From: Artemia franciscana
Taxonomy: Eukaryota > Arthropoda > Branchiopoda > Anostraca > Artemiidae
Length of the DNA: 64,000 nt
Assembly: GCF_032884065.1 (NCBI RefSeq)
Contig: NC_088867.1
Coordinates: 46,884,185-46,948,184, forward strand
Reading direction: 5' to 3'
The notes below the pieces were generated by a model. That model searched no databases. It was not told the origin of the DNA and saw only the letters and a list, made by a program, of their open reading frames with translations. The translations under genes were made by a program, and so were the position numbers. This document shows positions 47,111 through 58,520 of this stretch, piece by piece (position 1 is the first letter of the stretch; the number at the start of each line of letters is the position of its first letter).

Positions 47111-50100
47111 AGTATAGCTAATTGTAGGTCCCATAAAGCACAAATCAAGCTGTACTTTCTTTTTTAAGATCTAGTGTTTCATCTACCGAAAATGTACTAA
47201 TAGTTTTCTAGCTATTGCTCTGGATCGATAATACCAAGAATTATATAATGCAGAATGTTTGTTTCTTGTTGAGAATGTGCCAACCATTTCTAGAGCCATT
47301 ATTCTTATGGGTTTGATTACTAAAAACTTGGTATACATTCAAAGTCCAGTTCCTATAATTCGGTTACAGTTGGGATATCTTGCTGATAGTACGCTAAGAC
47401 GTATGGGGAAACGCTCGAAAACCGATTAATGTCATGGGAAAACCGAACGATTTCGGGCTATGAATTTTTTTTTTCTGGTTTCCCTATGGTACCGATCGAT
47501 TTTTCGTGTCTTGGAGCAAAAATGACCAAGCATTTTTGAAAATGGAAGGCATGTCAACTTTAAGCACACGAAAGTTATATACTTGGGGTTCTCATCCAGA
47601 ACCACAATTTTTTATCCAGCACAAGTAATGGCGTGTATAGAACTAACGCGACAGAGGAAGATAATTAGCAAGAAACACACTTGGCGCGTACAAGTGCATT
47701 TTATCTGAGGTTTTTTGGAAAAATTTTGCATCTATCGCCTGAACAGATTTCCTCTCATACCGATCAATTTTCCTCATCGGTTTTCCCATGTGTCTGAACG
47801 GACGATGAAGCTCAATCGTTAGAGAAGCATCCAAATAACGTATTGAGTAATTTTACGATTACTTTTTCTTCTTCGCTTAACTACAGTGCTAATACAAAGG
47901 GTTATGGGAATCTCCATGCTAAAATTCAGCGCTTTTGAAAACTTGGTTTTATTATGCTCTACTAAGACTACGAAAAAACATATTGAGCAAGAGGAAATGC
48001 TGTTTCAGAACCTCAGAACAAATGGGTTTGTGAAGTTAGTTATGTTTGATCCTAGATACGCTGTTAATTTTTTAGGAAGGGCCCGTCTCCCACCGAAATC
48101 TCAAGGTTTGTCCCATATATTTTCAACTAGTTTTGACCGCTCTCCTTTTGTCCTTTCAAGGGGAAAAAACACATTTCTGCAGAGATTTATCAGGAGTATA
48201 ATCGCCTTCTAAGTGACCGTTATGCAATTCCAGTTTTTTTTGTTTTTGGAGGGGCGAGTAGGTTAAATATTTGGGGGAATGGATGGGTCAAACTAGGTAC
48301 CTCCTTGGATACATCCCTTTTCATAGCATGTAAAAAATAGGGTTTTTAAGGATATCCAGCTAAATTCGTTCGTGATATGAAATTAATTTTAAAAATATTC
48401 AAAGTATAACAGGAAATTTTTCACGTAAAGAAAAATGGCCTTTAGTTTCTTTTTTAAGAACTTGCAAATGAAAGTCGTATTTTTCAAAAGAAGGGGTGCT
48501 AAATTTTAGAACAAAAACAATGTTTGTATTTTTAAGCTGAAATTACAGTAGCGTTAAATATGTTGAATTTTTGTAAAGTCTGGTTTCCGTAAATTCAGAG
48601 TTCTAAGTCAATTTTCATCAGCATCATCAAATGAGCGTGTGCTACAGAGGCTACTTTATACTATCTTGATATCAGAGAAAGGAAACAATTTAATTTCGCA
48701 CTTATTTGTAAGAAGAAATTTTCTTAGGTATCAAGGATTTAGTGAAATGAATTTTATATCAAAAGCTCCATTTTCTTACTGTTTCTATGTGCGAGGAGAG
48801 AGGATGTGTTGCCTTTGAATGCATGCCTCTCGTGGATTCGAATAGCATCCTTGAAATGACGTTCCCGAGACTTTATATTCGAACTCCATTTTTATGTTGA
48901 TTTGATTTTCAAAAATGGAATTAAAAAAGGGATTGTGGTTTAGATATCTTAATGATTACAATTCAAACGATATATGTAACCATTTTGCTTCTTCAAAATC
49001 ATCACCTAAGGCCATTTTTCTGAAAATAATTGTAATATTAAAATAGTGTATGAAATATGAGGTTTTCAAGGGGAGGAAACACTTGTCTATGCTGAACATT
49101 TTTTTTCCGATAAAACGTTTACTTTTTGAATAACCAATATTTTCTGTTTAATAAATAAGATAACCTTATTTTATTAACATTCAAAACTTGATTATCTTAT
49201 GTAATTTAAAAAAAGGAGTTTAAGTTTAAAGGGAGCTACGTACGTAGGATTTTCGTTTTTTTTTGAGGAGGTGGGTATGATTAAAAAAAAAACAGAATTA
49301 TATGAGAAATACAAGATAATGAGGGGCTTCTGGGGGAGAAGGATCTGCTTTCTTGCCTATTCTAATGTTTGAATTTCAAAAATGGGTGTTTTCTATCAGT
49401 TTTGTTCTGTATGATAACTTTAAGAATAAAATATTATTGAGTAGCTTGGTCTAATACCAATATTTATGTTGAACACTTGAATGTTTCCCTCTTGAAGGAT
49501 TGCATTATTTTCAAGTGCTCATTCAGTCATGTCCTAATCTGAAGTTTCTTATTTCTTATTTCTAACAAGTAAATGTTCAGGCTAATAATGTTTAGGTTTA
49601 TGGTCCCGATAAGAGTTATGTTATTTTTCTGGTCTTCTGTAGTTTTAATGCATCAACGATAGATGAAAATTTTCCCGTCACTCCTTGGCGGAGATTCAGT
49701 TCTATTCATTTAACAAATTGAATTTTGAATTTGTTATACAGTTTTTTAGATCAAAAATATTTGGAAACTGTTGAAAATGGAAAAATCTTCCCATTTTTAA
49801 GCAAGTTTAGATCCTTTTCTAAAAAAAAGCATTGGCAATAACATATTTATGTGTCGGCCATTTGATAGATGTGAGACTAATAAAACAAGCATCTAGTCCT
49901 TTTGGTGCAAGTTACAGCCGCATGCTTTTTGTAAAAACGCCTACCTCCAGTGGGGTAAATATACCTTAAAGCATATTCTGCTACTTGTTAGTCATTCAGA
50001 ACACGCTCAAGAATCTGTAAAAGATCTGTAAAAACCGGTTTTAAATTTCATAGCCAGAAGACTTATTTAGTTTGACCGAATGCATTGAACTTATATAATT

Positions 50101-50440
50101 TGGGCTAAATATGTGCACATTAGGAGAGTGGGGTAAAGTATTTGAACAGCGTAAAGTTAGAAAAAATTCTTACTTCATAATATGCAGAATAATTATAGCT
50201 AACACATTTTGCAGACAGACCCGCTATGCTTAACCTTCCTCCTCCAATGTGCAAATATATAGCCAAAATGATACAAGTCCAATGCATTCTGTCACCCGTC
50301 ATTTGTGGCTAAGAGACCGTTACCCAGATCAAAGTTCTTGAGTGTGTTCTAAATAATTAACAAGTTCTACCTTTCTTAATACTATCTATGAAATTCGAGC
50401 TGAATTTATAGTGCCATCTATGAAATTAACTGCTAGGTGG
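47111..50440. other. Intergenic, no gene seen
   Basis: AT-rich, with no exon I can support. At about 47399-47805 short inverted segments (AAGACGTATGGGGAAAC and GTTTTCCCATGTGTCTGAAC; AAAACCGATTAATG and TCATCGGTTTT) suggest a small TIR element, but the match is loose. A 108-codon frame at 47886-48212 resembles nothing I know. Confidence 0.4.
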
Positions 50441-50450
50441 TAATAACGAC

Positions 50451-50462
50451 AATTACGTAATT
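50451..50462. promoter_or_regulatory. D-box-like palindrome upstream of CRY-DASH
   Basis: AATTACGTAATT is a perfect 12-bp palindrome containing TTACGTAA, the consensus for PAR-bZIP and E4BP4/vrille-type factors. It lies 97 bases before the CRY-DASH ATG. Fish light-induced repair genes use D-boxes of this type. Whether it acts here is an inference. Confidence 0.4.
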
Positions 50463-50556
50463 ATTGTTGTTCTATAACATTCTCAAGTAAGTTAATTAGT
50501 TCATCAGTGGATTTAGTGAGTTAAAGTTGGAAGAAAGATTTGTATGCGTCAAAGCT

Positions 50557-52095
50557 ATGGCTAAAAGATTAGCCATATATCTTTTTCGCAATGATTTGAG
50601 GGTCCATGACAATTATTGTTTACTGTGGTCTCACCTCAACTGTGACCTTATCCTCCCCTTATACTGTTTTGATCCTAGACACTTCCAAGAAACGTGGCAT
50701 TTTGGATTTCCCAAAACAGGACCACAAAGGACTAAATTCTTACTTGAATCTGTGTGTGATTTAAGGTCAAATCTTCTGGCAAGAAATTCAAATTTGTTAA
50801 TTAAGAAAGAAACACCTGAGAATGCAATTCAGGATTTATTCAAAATGCTTAAAAATGATCACAAATTATTTCTTGTGTTTCAAGAAGAAGTAACGAAAGA
50901 AGAAATTGATGTGGAAAGGGCACTGAAGAAAATTTGTAAAGCTGAAAATGTTGAAGTACACACTATTTGGAATGCTACTTTATATAACAAAGAAGACATA
51001 CCCTTCAAAGTATCACATGTACCGGATACGTATACCGGTTTTCGCAAATCAGTGGAATCTCAGTGTGAAGTGCGCTCCACAGTTAAGATGCCTGATACAC
51101 TAAAACCATTCCCGAATGTTAATATTGATTTGGGCCATATCCCTTCCTCTAAAGATTTAGGGATTAGTGATTTCCTTCCCCATCCAAAAAGTGCCTTCCC
51201 TTGGAAAGGGGGTGAAACTTCCGCTCTAAAACGGGTTAATTACTTCTTATGGGAAAGTGATAAAGTGGCAAAGTATAAAGAAACGAGAAATGGATTGATT
51301 GGGGATGATTATTCGACAAAATTCAGCGCCTGGCTTAGTGTTGGATGTCTTTCGCCCAGATTTGTGTATAGTGAAGTAAAAAAATATGAGCAAAAACGTG
51401 TTTCTAATCAATCCACCTATTGGGTGATTTTTGAACTGATTTGGCGTGATTATTTCCGTTACGTTGCATTAAAGTACGGCGATAAAATGTTCTACCCCTC
51501 AGGTATAATGGGTAAACATATTGAATGGAAACAGGATATGAAAAAGTTTGATCTGTGGAAGGATGGTAAAACAGGAGTCCCTTTTGTTGATGCTAATATG
51601 CGTGAACTTGCATTAACCGGGTGGATGAGTAATCGAGGTCGACAAAATGTTGCTTCTTTTCTTGTCAAGGACCTCGGTATTGATTGGCGACTAGGTGCTG
51701 AATGGTTTGAATCTCAACTAATTGATCATGATGTGTGTAGTAATTATGGAAATTGGAATTACGCTGCTGGAATTGGCAATGATCCAAGAGAAAATAGAAA
51801 ATTTAATATGATTAAACAAGGGCTTGATTATGATCCTGAAGGGGAATTTGTTCGTCTATGGGTGCCTGAATTAGCCCCAGTAAAAAATGGAAAAGTTCAT
51901 ACGCCGTGGACCTTAACTGGTAATGATTTTGTTGATATTGACTATCCAAAACCAATGGTGATTGCTCCCGAATGGAGTCGCCAACTTGGAAGGGTTAACC
52001 CCTCTGGTTTTTATAAAAACCAACAAAAGAAAGGAATGGGTAATCAGCGTGGACTGGATTTTTATTTCAGTAACAAAAATCAGCCAAAAAAGTAA
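50557..52095 (+). CDS. cry-dash: CRY-DASH cryptochrome/photolyase, intronless
   Basis: Blue-light flavoprotein of the DASH class. Family members bind FAD and methenyl-tetrahydrofolate and repair UV pyrimidine dimers, chiefly in single-stranded DNA. The 512 residues start at MAKRLAIYLFRNDLRVHDN, an N-terminal alpha/beta domain (about 4-170). The FAD-binding helical domain follows (about 215-440): YKETRNGLIG, STKFSAWLSVGCLSPR, VPFVDANMRELALTGWMSNR, GRQNVASFLVKDLG, HDVCSNYGNWNYAAGIGNDP and ENRKFNMIKQGLDYD. Trp324, Trp377 and Trp400 align with the E. coli photolyase electron-transfer triad. The end RGLDFYFSNKNQ matches the tail of animal CRY-DASH. A TTG codon 30 bases upstream is in frame but ATG is the natural start. 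The reading frame is whole with no intron. Confidence 0.96.
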   Translation: MAKRLAIYLFRNDLRVHDNYCLLWSHLNCDLILPLYCFDPRHFQETWHFGFPKTGPQRTKFLLESVCDLRSNLLARNSNLLIKKETPENAIQDLFKMLKNDHKLFLVFQEEVTKEEIDVERALKKICKAENVEVHTIWNATLYNKEDIPFKVSHVPDTYTGFRKSVESQCEVRSTVKMPDTLKPFPNVNIDLGHIPSSKDLGISDFLPHPKSAFPWKGGETSALKRVNYFLWESDKVAKYKETRNGLIGDDYSTKFSAWLSVGCLSPRFVYSEVKKYEQKRVSNQSTYWVIFELIWRDYFRYVALKYGDKMFYPSGIMGKHIEWKQDMKKFDLWKDGKTGVPFVDANMRELALTGWMSNRGRQNVASFLVKDLGIDWRLGAEWFESQLIDHDVCSNYGNWNYAAGIGNDPRENRKFNMIKQGLDYDPEGEFVRLWVPELAPVKNGKVHTPWTLTGNDFVDIDYPKPMVIAPEWSRQLGRVNPSGFYKNQQKKGMGNQRGLDFYFSNKNQPKK

Positions 52096-52117
52096 TCGTG
52101 TATTTGTGAATTATCTG

Positions 52118-52123
52118 AATAAA
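52118..52123 (+). terminator. Poly(A) signal of CRY-DASH
   Basis: AATAAA 22 bases after the stop codon, with no long poly(A) run following. Confidence 0.7.
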
Positions 52124-52129
52124 CTGTCA

Positions 52130-53280
52130 TTTTGTAAACTGTTTTATTTTCACTTTTTTGGATTATTATAATCAATGGTGTCAATTCACGAAAGTATAAG
52201 GGGGGAATATATTCTTCAAGCTCTAAGGGACTAATTTGCATTTTACAGTTTTTGAATCAATACACAAAAAAGGTATTTAAAATGGGGGGGGTAGTATGTA
52301 GTTCAAAAAAGTAAATATTATCTTAAAATATAATCAACCCCCACCCATTGCCGCTTGTGATTATAATCAAAGGTTGCGCCCCTTATTGTTTATAACCAAA
52401 GGCTAAAATAATGAATTGTTACTTCACTAATTTCCAAATATTTTTAGATTGTGGAGTCGCTTCAAGCTTAACTTTACCCTTCTCTCTGAACGCCCCGAAA
52501 TGTCCCCAGGCTATATCCCAAAGTTAGAGGATTTTATTACGTCGCCTTATTTGTAGTTACTTCTCATCAATTGTCAGTTTATAATACCGATTTGAACCAA
52601 AAGCAACAAAATCTGAACTTTCCATTATGATCTCTAGGGCTATATCGAACGAATGGGGGGAATCCAGTTAAACTGTAAGTGACTGAACATCTGGTAACTA
52701 CGAAATTTTCAGAATGAAATGAAGTAAGAATTTCAAGTTGATTTCGCTAATAGGACTAGCATCGGATAGAAAGAAGCACACCATTCTCCTTTCAAATAAC
52801 AAGTAAAAAATAAAACTCCTAAAGCAAGAATTTTGATTTTAATTTGCTGATAGGACAGGAACCAGCAGTAGTGTAGTCGTGTCCAAATCTAGGGGGGTGT
52901 TGAAGCCAATTTACAGAAGTCAAGTGAAAATGATAGTGAAAAATCAGCCGTATAGGCCTAGTACCACAAAGATAAAGACATTCTAAAAAAAGCTGATCTG
53001 TTTCTGTGGATGCTTGAATTATGTGGGGTAGGTCTATCTTAGTTTTGATAAGATTTTTGAAGACACTAAATTTCAGCAGGGGGAAACTGGTTAATAGGGG
53101 GTAGTTGTCCTCCCCCTTAGCAAATTACATCCCTAGAACAAGTTAGAAAAAAGAAACACACCATTCGATTCTCATTCCAACATTCCTAATGGTTGCATTT
53201 ATGTCATAGCGGCTGTCACTTATTGGTCTGATATAGCCATAGCACAGTATGTGTGTGCATAGCAATCCTTTATTTTTAAT
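52130..53280. other. Intergenic, no gene seen
   Basis: Mixed AT-rich DNA with short G- and C-runs (AATGGGGGGGGTAG near 52280). No frame or repeat that I can name. Confidence 0.5.
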
Positions 53281-53284
53281 TACT

Positions 53285-54905
53285 TCGTATATGAAATTAG
53301 CTGCTTCCTCATCAACGCCCCGCTCTTTGCGCTAAAGTTTGACTCTTTCTCTCAACTCTTCTTTTTAAAACAGCAAAAAACTTTTGCGTAAAGAGCGGGG
53401 CGTTGATGAGGAAGCAGCTCCTTTCATATACGAAGTAATTTCTGTTCGTTTTAAGTTTTAATGTCGCTCCTTACTTTCAGTAAAAAAAACTTGTTTTTTT
53501 ATTTAATTTCTGAACGTTTTTGAATCAATGCATGTTTTGATTTTGGTTCTCCGCAGAGGAATAAGTAATGCATTTTTTTTTTTTTTTTTTTGGCTAAATG
53601 GCTTTCTCATAATTTTGATCGAATGATTTTGAGAAAAAAAGCGGGGGAGGAAGCCTAGTCGCCCTCCGATTTTTGGTTAATCAAAAAGGCAACTAGAACT
53701 TTTAATTTGTTTATGAATCTTTTTATTAGTAAAAGATATACGTAACTTATAGCTTACGTAAAGAACTTTTGTGTACTCATGCTTTTATTACATATGTGAG
53801 GGGTTCGCCCTTTCGTCAGTACCTCGCTCTTTACACTAAAGCTTAAGTTTTGTCCCAATTCATTAAGAATGACCCCTGAATCACAAAAGCCGTAGAATAA
53901 ATTGTTGAATTTACTAAAAATACTTTAGAATAAAGAGGGAGGTATTAGGAGGAGGTGAGCCCCTCATATGGGTAATAATTTCTGTTCGTTTTAAGTTTTA
54001 ATGCTGCTCCTTACTTCCAGCTGAAAAAAACTTTTTTTATTTACTTTTTCATTTTTTTTAAGTAATGCTAGTAAATCCTGTGCTCCCTTCATTGAAATTT
54101 TCTTCCCCCATGACAAATTCCTCGATGGAAAGTTCCCCCAGCATATCCCCCTCTTCTCAACCCCTCTCCCAACCAAAAAGTCCTCCTGAAAACGCCTGTA
54201 CACTTCCCAATAACCATTACTATATGTAAGCACTGGTCAAAGTTTGTAACTTGTAGCCCCTCACACGGGGACTGTGGGGGAGTAAGTCGTCCCCAAAGAC
54301 ATAGTTATAAGGTTTCCCGACTACGCTGAATAAAATGGCTATCTCAGAATTTTGATCCGTTGACTTCGGGAAAATAATTAGCGTGGGAGGGGGCCTATGT
54401 GCCCTCCAATTTTTTTGGTCACTTAAAAAGGGCACTAGAACTTTTCATTTCCGTTAGAATGAGCCCTCTCGCAACATTCTAGGACAACCGAGTTGATATG
54501 ATCACCCCTGGAAAAAAAAACAACAAAAAAACAAACAAACAAATAAACACGCATCCGTGATCCTCCGTCTGGCAAAAAATACAAAATTCCACATTTTTGT
54601 AGATAGGAGCTTGAAACCTCTACATTAGGGTTCTCTGATACGCTGAATCTGATGGCGTGATTTTCGTTAAGATTCTATGACTTTTAGGGGGTGTTTCCCC
54701 CTATTTTCTAAAATAACGCAAATTTTCTCAGGCTCGTAACTTTTGATGGGTAAGACCAAACTTGATGAAACTTATATATTTAAAATCAGCGTTAAAATGC
54801 GATTCTTTTGATGTATCTATTGGTATCAAAATTTCATTTTTTAGAGTTTTGGTTACTATTGAGCCGGGTCGCTCCTTACTACAGTTCGTTACCACGAACT
54901 GTTTG
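53285..54905 (+). repeat. Palindrome-bearing noncoding repeat, copy C (longest)
   Basis: It has two inverted repeats. The first pairs about 53283-53342 with 53370-53430, with arms of about 60 bases (AGCTGCTTCCTCATCAACGC, CCCGCTCTTTGCGCTAAAG) and a loop of about 30. The second pairs about 53790-53835 with 53930-53970 (GAGGGGTTCGCCCTTTCGTC, CTCGCTCTTTACACTAAAGC). Each hairpin is followed by TAATTTCTGTTCGTTTTAAG. The right end has stem ACAGTTCGT, loop TACC, stem ACGAACTGT, then TTGAT. Protein coding is absent. Confidence 0.8.
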
Positions 54906-55490
54906 ATGATTTTTTGTTTCCATTAATTTCTTTTGCTTGTTTCTCATCAGCAGTTGGCTCATAGTGCCAAATGAATCAAATTTAAAGTTAAAATAAATTA
55001 AGACGTTTGTAAGAATTTGAACCCGTCAGAGGAGGGGGCATGCAGGGTTGTCACCACAGTCGACAAAAATCACCAGCATTTTGCCCCAAAAAATTTCAAA
55101 AATTACCAAGAAAATTGGCGGTCATTAATGATAGGCAATACATCATTAAGACGGGTTGGGCACCCTGAGGTAAGACACTATTATTTTAAAAGACCATCTG
55201 TTTTTTTTTTTTTTGTTTTTTTTTTTTAGAAGAAGGAAAAATTAATCCCTGGATATCACCGGAAAATGGAATTTCAACGAAAAACGGAAATTGTGATCTA
55301 AAATCCCTTTTCTGGACATAAAAAGCTTTTATTTATTTACTTACTACTTTACCTTTTACTTTGCATAATCTTTTTGTTTTTACTTTTCTCTGGTTTTCCA
55401 TTAAAACAAATTACTCCTCTTCCGTCTCCACATCGAATCTTGTTTGCTTTTGAGCGTTTTTAACCCCCGAACTCAAATGGTGTCAATTTG
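54906..55490. other. No gene seen
   Basis: AT-rich DNA with T-runs near 55200-55226. It leads into the transposase remains and may include part of that element's 5' region. Confidence 0.4.
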
Positions 55491-55497
55491 TTATACA

Positions 55498-56415
55498 TTT
55501 GCTTTACCTCTTGACAATTGTCGTAGGACTAGCCTGAGCTGAAATACAGGTAAAGATTGGTACCATGGTTTTATGGATTGCATTAAAACTCTATCAGTAA
55601 GAACGCCAGGAGGTACAAGCTTAGGATGGACAACAGTTTTCTTTGACAACTTAGAGCGAGGCCTAGATACAAACATATTCAGACCACAAGAAATTTGGAC
55701 TGTTGACGAATCGGGCCTGAAAAACATCCACAAGCCTGGTAAAATCATTGAACAACCAGGTCAAAAGTAAGTATGGAAGTCCATGTCAGCAGAAAAAGGT
55801 CAATTGACCATTATATGTGCTGGTATTAATGGATTGAGAACACAGTCCCTCCTCTGCTTATTTTCCTCGGAAAACAGCGTCTGGAAATTTTACTCAAAGG
55901 AGCTTTACCAGGAACCATCATGATCAGCTTAGAAAATACTTCTGGCTGGATGACTGCCTCCCATTTTTTGCTCTGCTTGCAGGAATTTATCAATCAATTC
56001 AAATCCTCCAAACATTCACCCGTACTTCTGAAAATAGATGACCAGATTGGCCAATTCACTGTTTAATTACTTGATCTAGCTAAAAATAATGGTTTTGTAC
56101 TTTTAACTTTCCCTCCCCACACTACTCACAAACTCACAAACAACCTCTAGAAAGGACAGTCATGGGACCCCTAAGGGGACAGTCATGGGACCCAAAGGAC
56201 AGGCCACTACAACCAGGAAGCCACATGCTTATGACTGCCCATAAATGTAAAACTATATCAGTGTATGACATTACTGAGCTGCTGGAGAAACGAGACCCCT
56301 ACCAGTAACTTCCAATTTGACACTGATAAAGTCAAGGCTGGTGATCATATTCTGGTTGAGCTGAAGAGCAAGAAAGGGAATCCTGTTCACTATATTATCA
56401 TTATCAAAAAATAGC
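55498..56415 (+). mobile_element. Decayed pogo/Tigger-like DNA transposon transposase
   Basis: In several frames: GKDWYHGFMDCIKTLSVRTP and GGTSLGWTTVFF, the CENP-B-type DNA-binding region. Then come IWTVDESGLKNIHKPGKIIE (first catalytic Asp), KSMSAEKGQLTIICAGINGL, and LLDLAKNNGFVLLTFPPHTT, the block just after the second Asp, where the usual D-G-H-S-S-H reads with a shift and stop. The end DKVKAGDHILVELKSKKGNP precedes a stop at about 56413. At least two frameshifts and one stop show it is dead. Terminal inverted repeats were not identified. Confidence 0.75.
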
Positions 56416-56431
56416 AACCGGGTGCCTGAGT

Positions 56432-57450
56432 CAAATTAAGAAAAAAAGAAGTGCCTGTCTCAAAGATTAGATACCGTAAAAAAGAAAAAGAAATCAACGA
56501 AAGAAGGCATAACCGAATAACGATTCGTAAGGAAGAATAAAAATCATATAAAATTGTTAGTAGGAAAATTAAGGAAAAAAAGAAGTGCATGTCTTAAAAA
56601 TTGAATACCAAGCTGGTGATGCATGTTAAATGACATAATGACATCTGAAACAAAAAGGGTAAAATGAAGAAAAATAAAGTGAAGAAGGTGAAATATTATT
56701 TAGTAAAGTAATGACGTTGTTTTTTTTTCATATTTATAGTTGAGTGTGGTGGTGTTAGTGGTGTCGGTGGCCTAGTGTTCTCTTATTTTATGTATTTTGT
56801 TTTCTCCATCTCCCCCTCGGACAAGTGGTGGTTTTTAGGGGAGGTAATAACCATTTTTGTTTATTATCTGTTTAATGAATAAATCCTTCTCTCTCTCTTA
56901 TTATAGGGAGAATGTTTTAAGTAAAGATGCGAATTGAATTACAAAAGCGTTTTATTAATGAGCTAAATCAGATATCCAAGTAAAAGTGATTGATATGAAA
57001 TATCGGTGCGTGAGTGAAAATAAGAAAAAAAGAGAAGTGCCTGTCTTTAAAGATTAAGTACCGTAAAAAAGAAAAAAAATTAACAAAATCAGGCATAATC
57101 GAATAACGATTCATAAGGAAGAATAAATGTCATATAAGATAGTTAGTAAGAAAATTAAGAAAAAAAAGTACCTGTCTTAAAGATTAAATACCAAGCTGGT
57201 GATGTATGTTAAATGACATAATGAGTTCTGAAACAAAAAGGGTAAAATAAAGAAAAAAACATAAGGTGAAATATTATAGGGAGTATGTTTTAAATAAACG
57301 TACAAATTTAATCACAAAAGCGTTATTAATGAGCTATATGAGATATCCGCATTCAACCAAAGAAGGCATAACCAAATAACGATTCATAAGGAGGAATAAA
57401 AGTCATTTAACATAGTTAGTAAGAAAAAAGTAATTTCAGACCGTGGAAGA
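56432..57450. repeat. Tandemly repeated noncoding unit with a LINE tail inserted
   Basis: A unit of about 250 bases with GAAGTGCCTGTCT, GGCATAACCGAATAACGATT and TACCAAGCTGGTGATG, then AAACAAAAAGGGTAAAAT, occurs at 56432-56705 and 57018-57275, with a partial third at about 57355-57430. Between the first two lies about 180 bases ending in AATAAATCCTTCTCTCTCTC, which looks like a LINE 3' tail. Confidence 0.65.
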
Positions 57451-57814
57451 CCCAGTTCAAGGAAATGTGAAAAAGATAAGTTGGAAACAAAAGCAAAAAT
57501 TGTATGAGGAGTTGGTAGGAGCTAAAAAAAAGGAGCTTAATCCACCGGACCAAGGAAAATCAAAGAAAGAAAAGTGATTTAATCATTGGGTGTTTATTAA
57601 ACTTTTGTACAGATTGTGGTTTCACCCTTAGAAGCCGATTATTTTGGGTGAGGGTGTACTAGAAGAAATCGTCTCTAAGGTGGTCTTCATCGTTCTAAAG
57701 CTGTCTCTTTATTATGTTTTTTTTTCTGGCGAATTTGCACGCGCTTTTTTCTGACAGATCCAGTTTTTATTAGTGCCTATCTCCCTCAGAAGGCAAATCA
57801 GCTCAACATGAAGC

Positions 57815-57816
<2 letters not shown>

Positions 57817-57872
<56 letters not shown>
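57817..57872. repeat. Poly-T tract (56 T)
   Basis: A simple run. DNA from 57450 to 58520 otherwise has no gene that I can support and may include the promoter of the gene starting at 58521. Confidence 0.85.
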
Positions 57873-57875
<3 letters not shown>

Positions 57876-58520
57876 CCAGTGAATGAAAAGGGATAATGCG
57901 AAACATGATAATGAAAACCGCCATCATAGGAGATGCTATATTTCTTTTAGGATAACAATGTTAGCTATCAAAAGGAGGTTGATTGACCTTACTCAAACAC
58001 AAATTTCAGGGCTCTCTTTTAAATAATTTCACGACTTTAATTTTGTCATATTTCATATAAAAATGAGCTACTGAATTCCTCTAAAATCAAGTAGTTGTGG
58101 GCATCAAGCCATGGCTAATTGCAGAAAAGGTCATGACAGATAGTCTGAGTAAGTGAGAGCCAAATCTGGCATAAGCCCTTTTTAGGATTGTATAAAAATG
58201 ATGTCAGTTCATTTATTGATGGATAAGTCTATCTATCGTTCGTCCATGCGTCATTCCTAGGGCAGAACTAAACCTTTGTGGTACCACACTAGATCCTCTC
58301 CTGGGCACGCTCCTTCACTAATGGACGAAAAGTACTGGATCGAATAGCCCTTTAATTGTCAATAATAATCATTTCAGTAAGGTATGGATTTTTTATCTTT
58401 TGATTAGACTATGATCCCATCGGACCCTTATCAACCTTGGCCTTGTAGCTTTATCAATTGGATGACACTCTGAACAGTCTCCAGGCAGAAATCTTCCAGT
58501 TTCTTTATTGACTCTTCAGA

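Noticed and set aside
47886-48212. 108-codon plus-strand frame
   Set aside because: No similarity that I recognise, no poly(A) signal or splice context; treated as chance.
53283-53430. Bacterial-type terminator, attachment site or CRISPR-like palindrome
   Set aside because: The hairpin belongs to a dispersed eukaryotic repeat; no spacers, integrase or prokaryotic genes are present.
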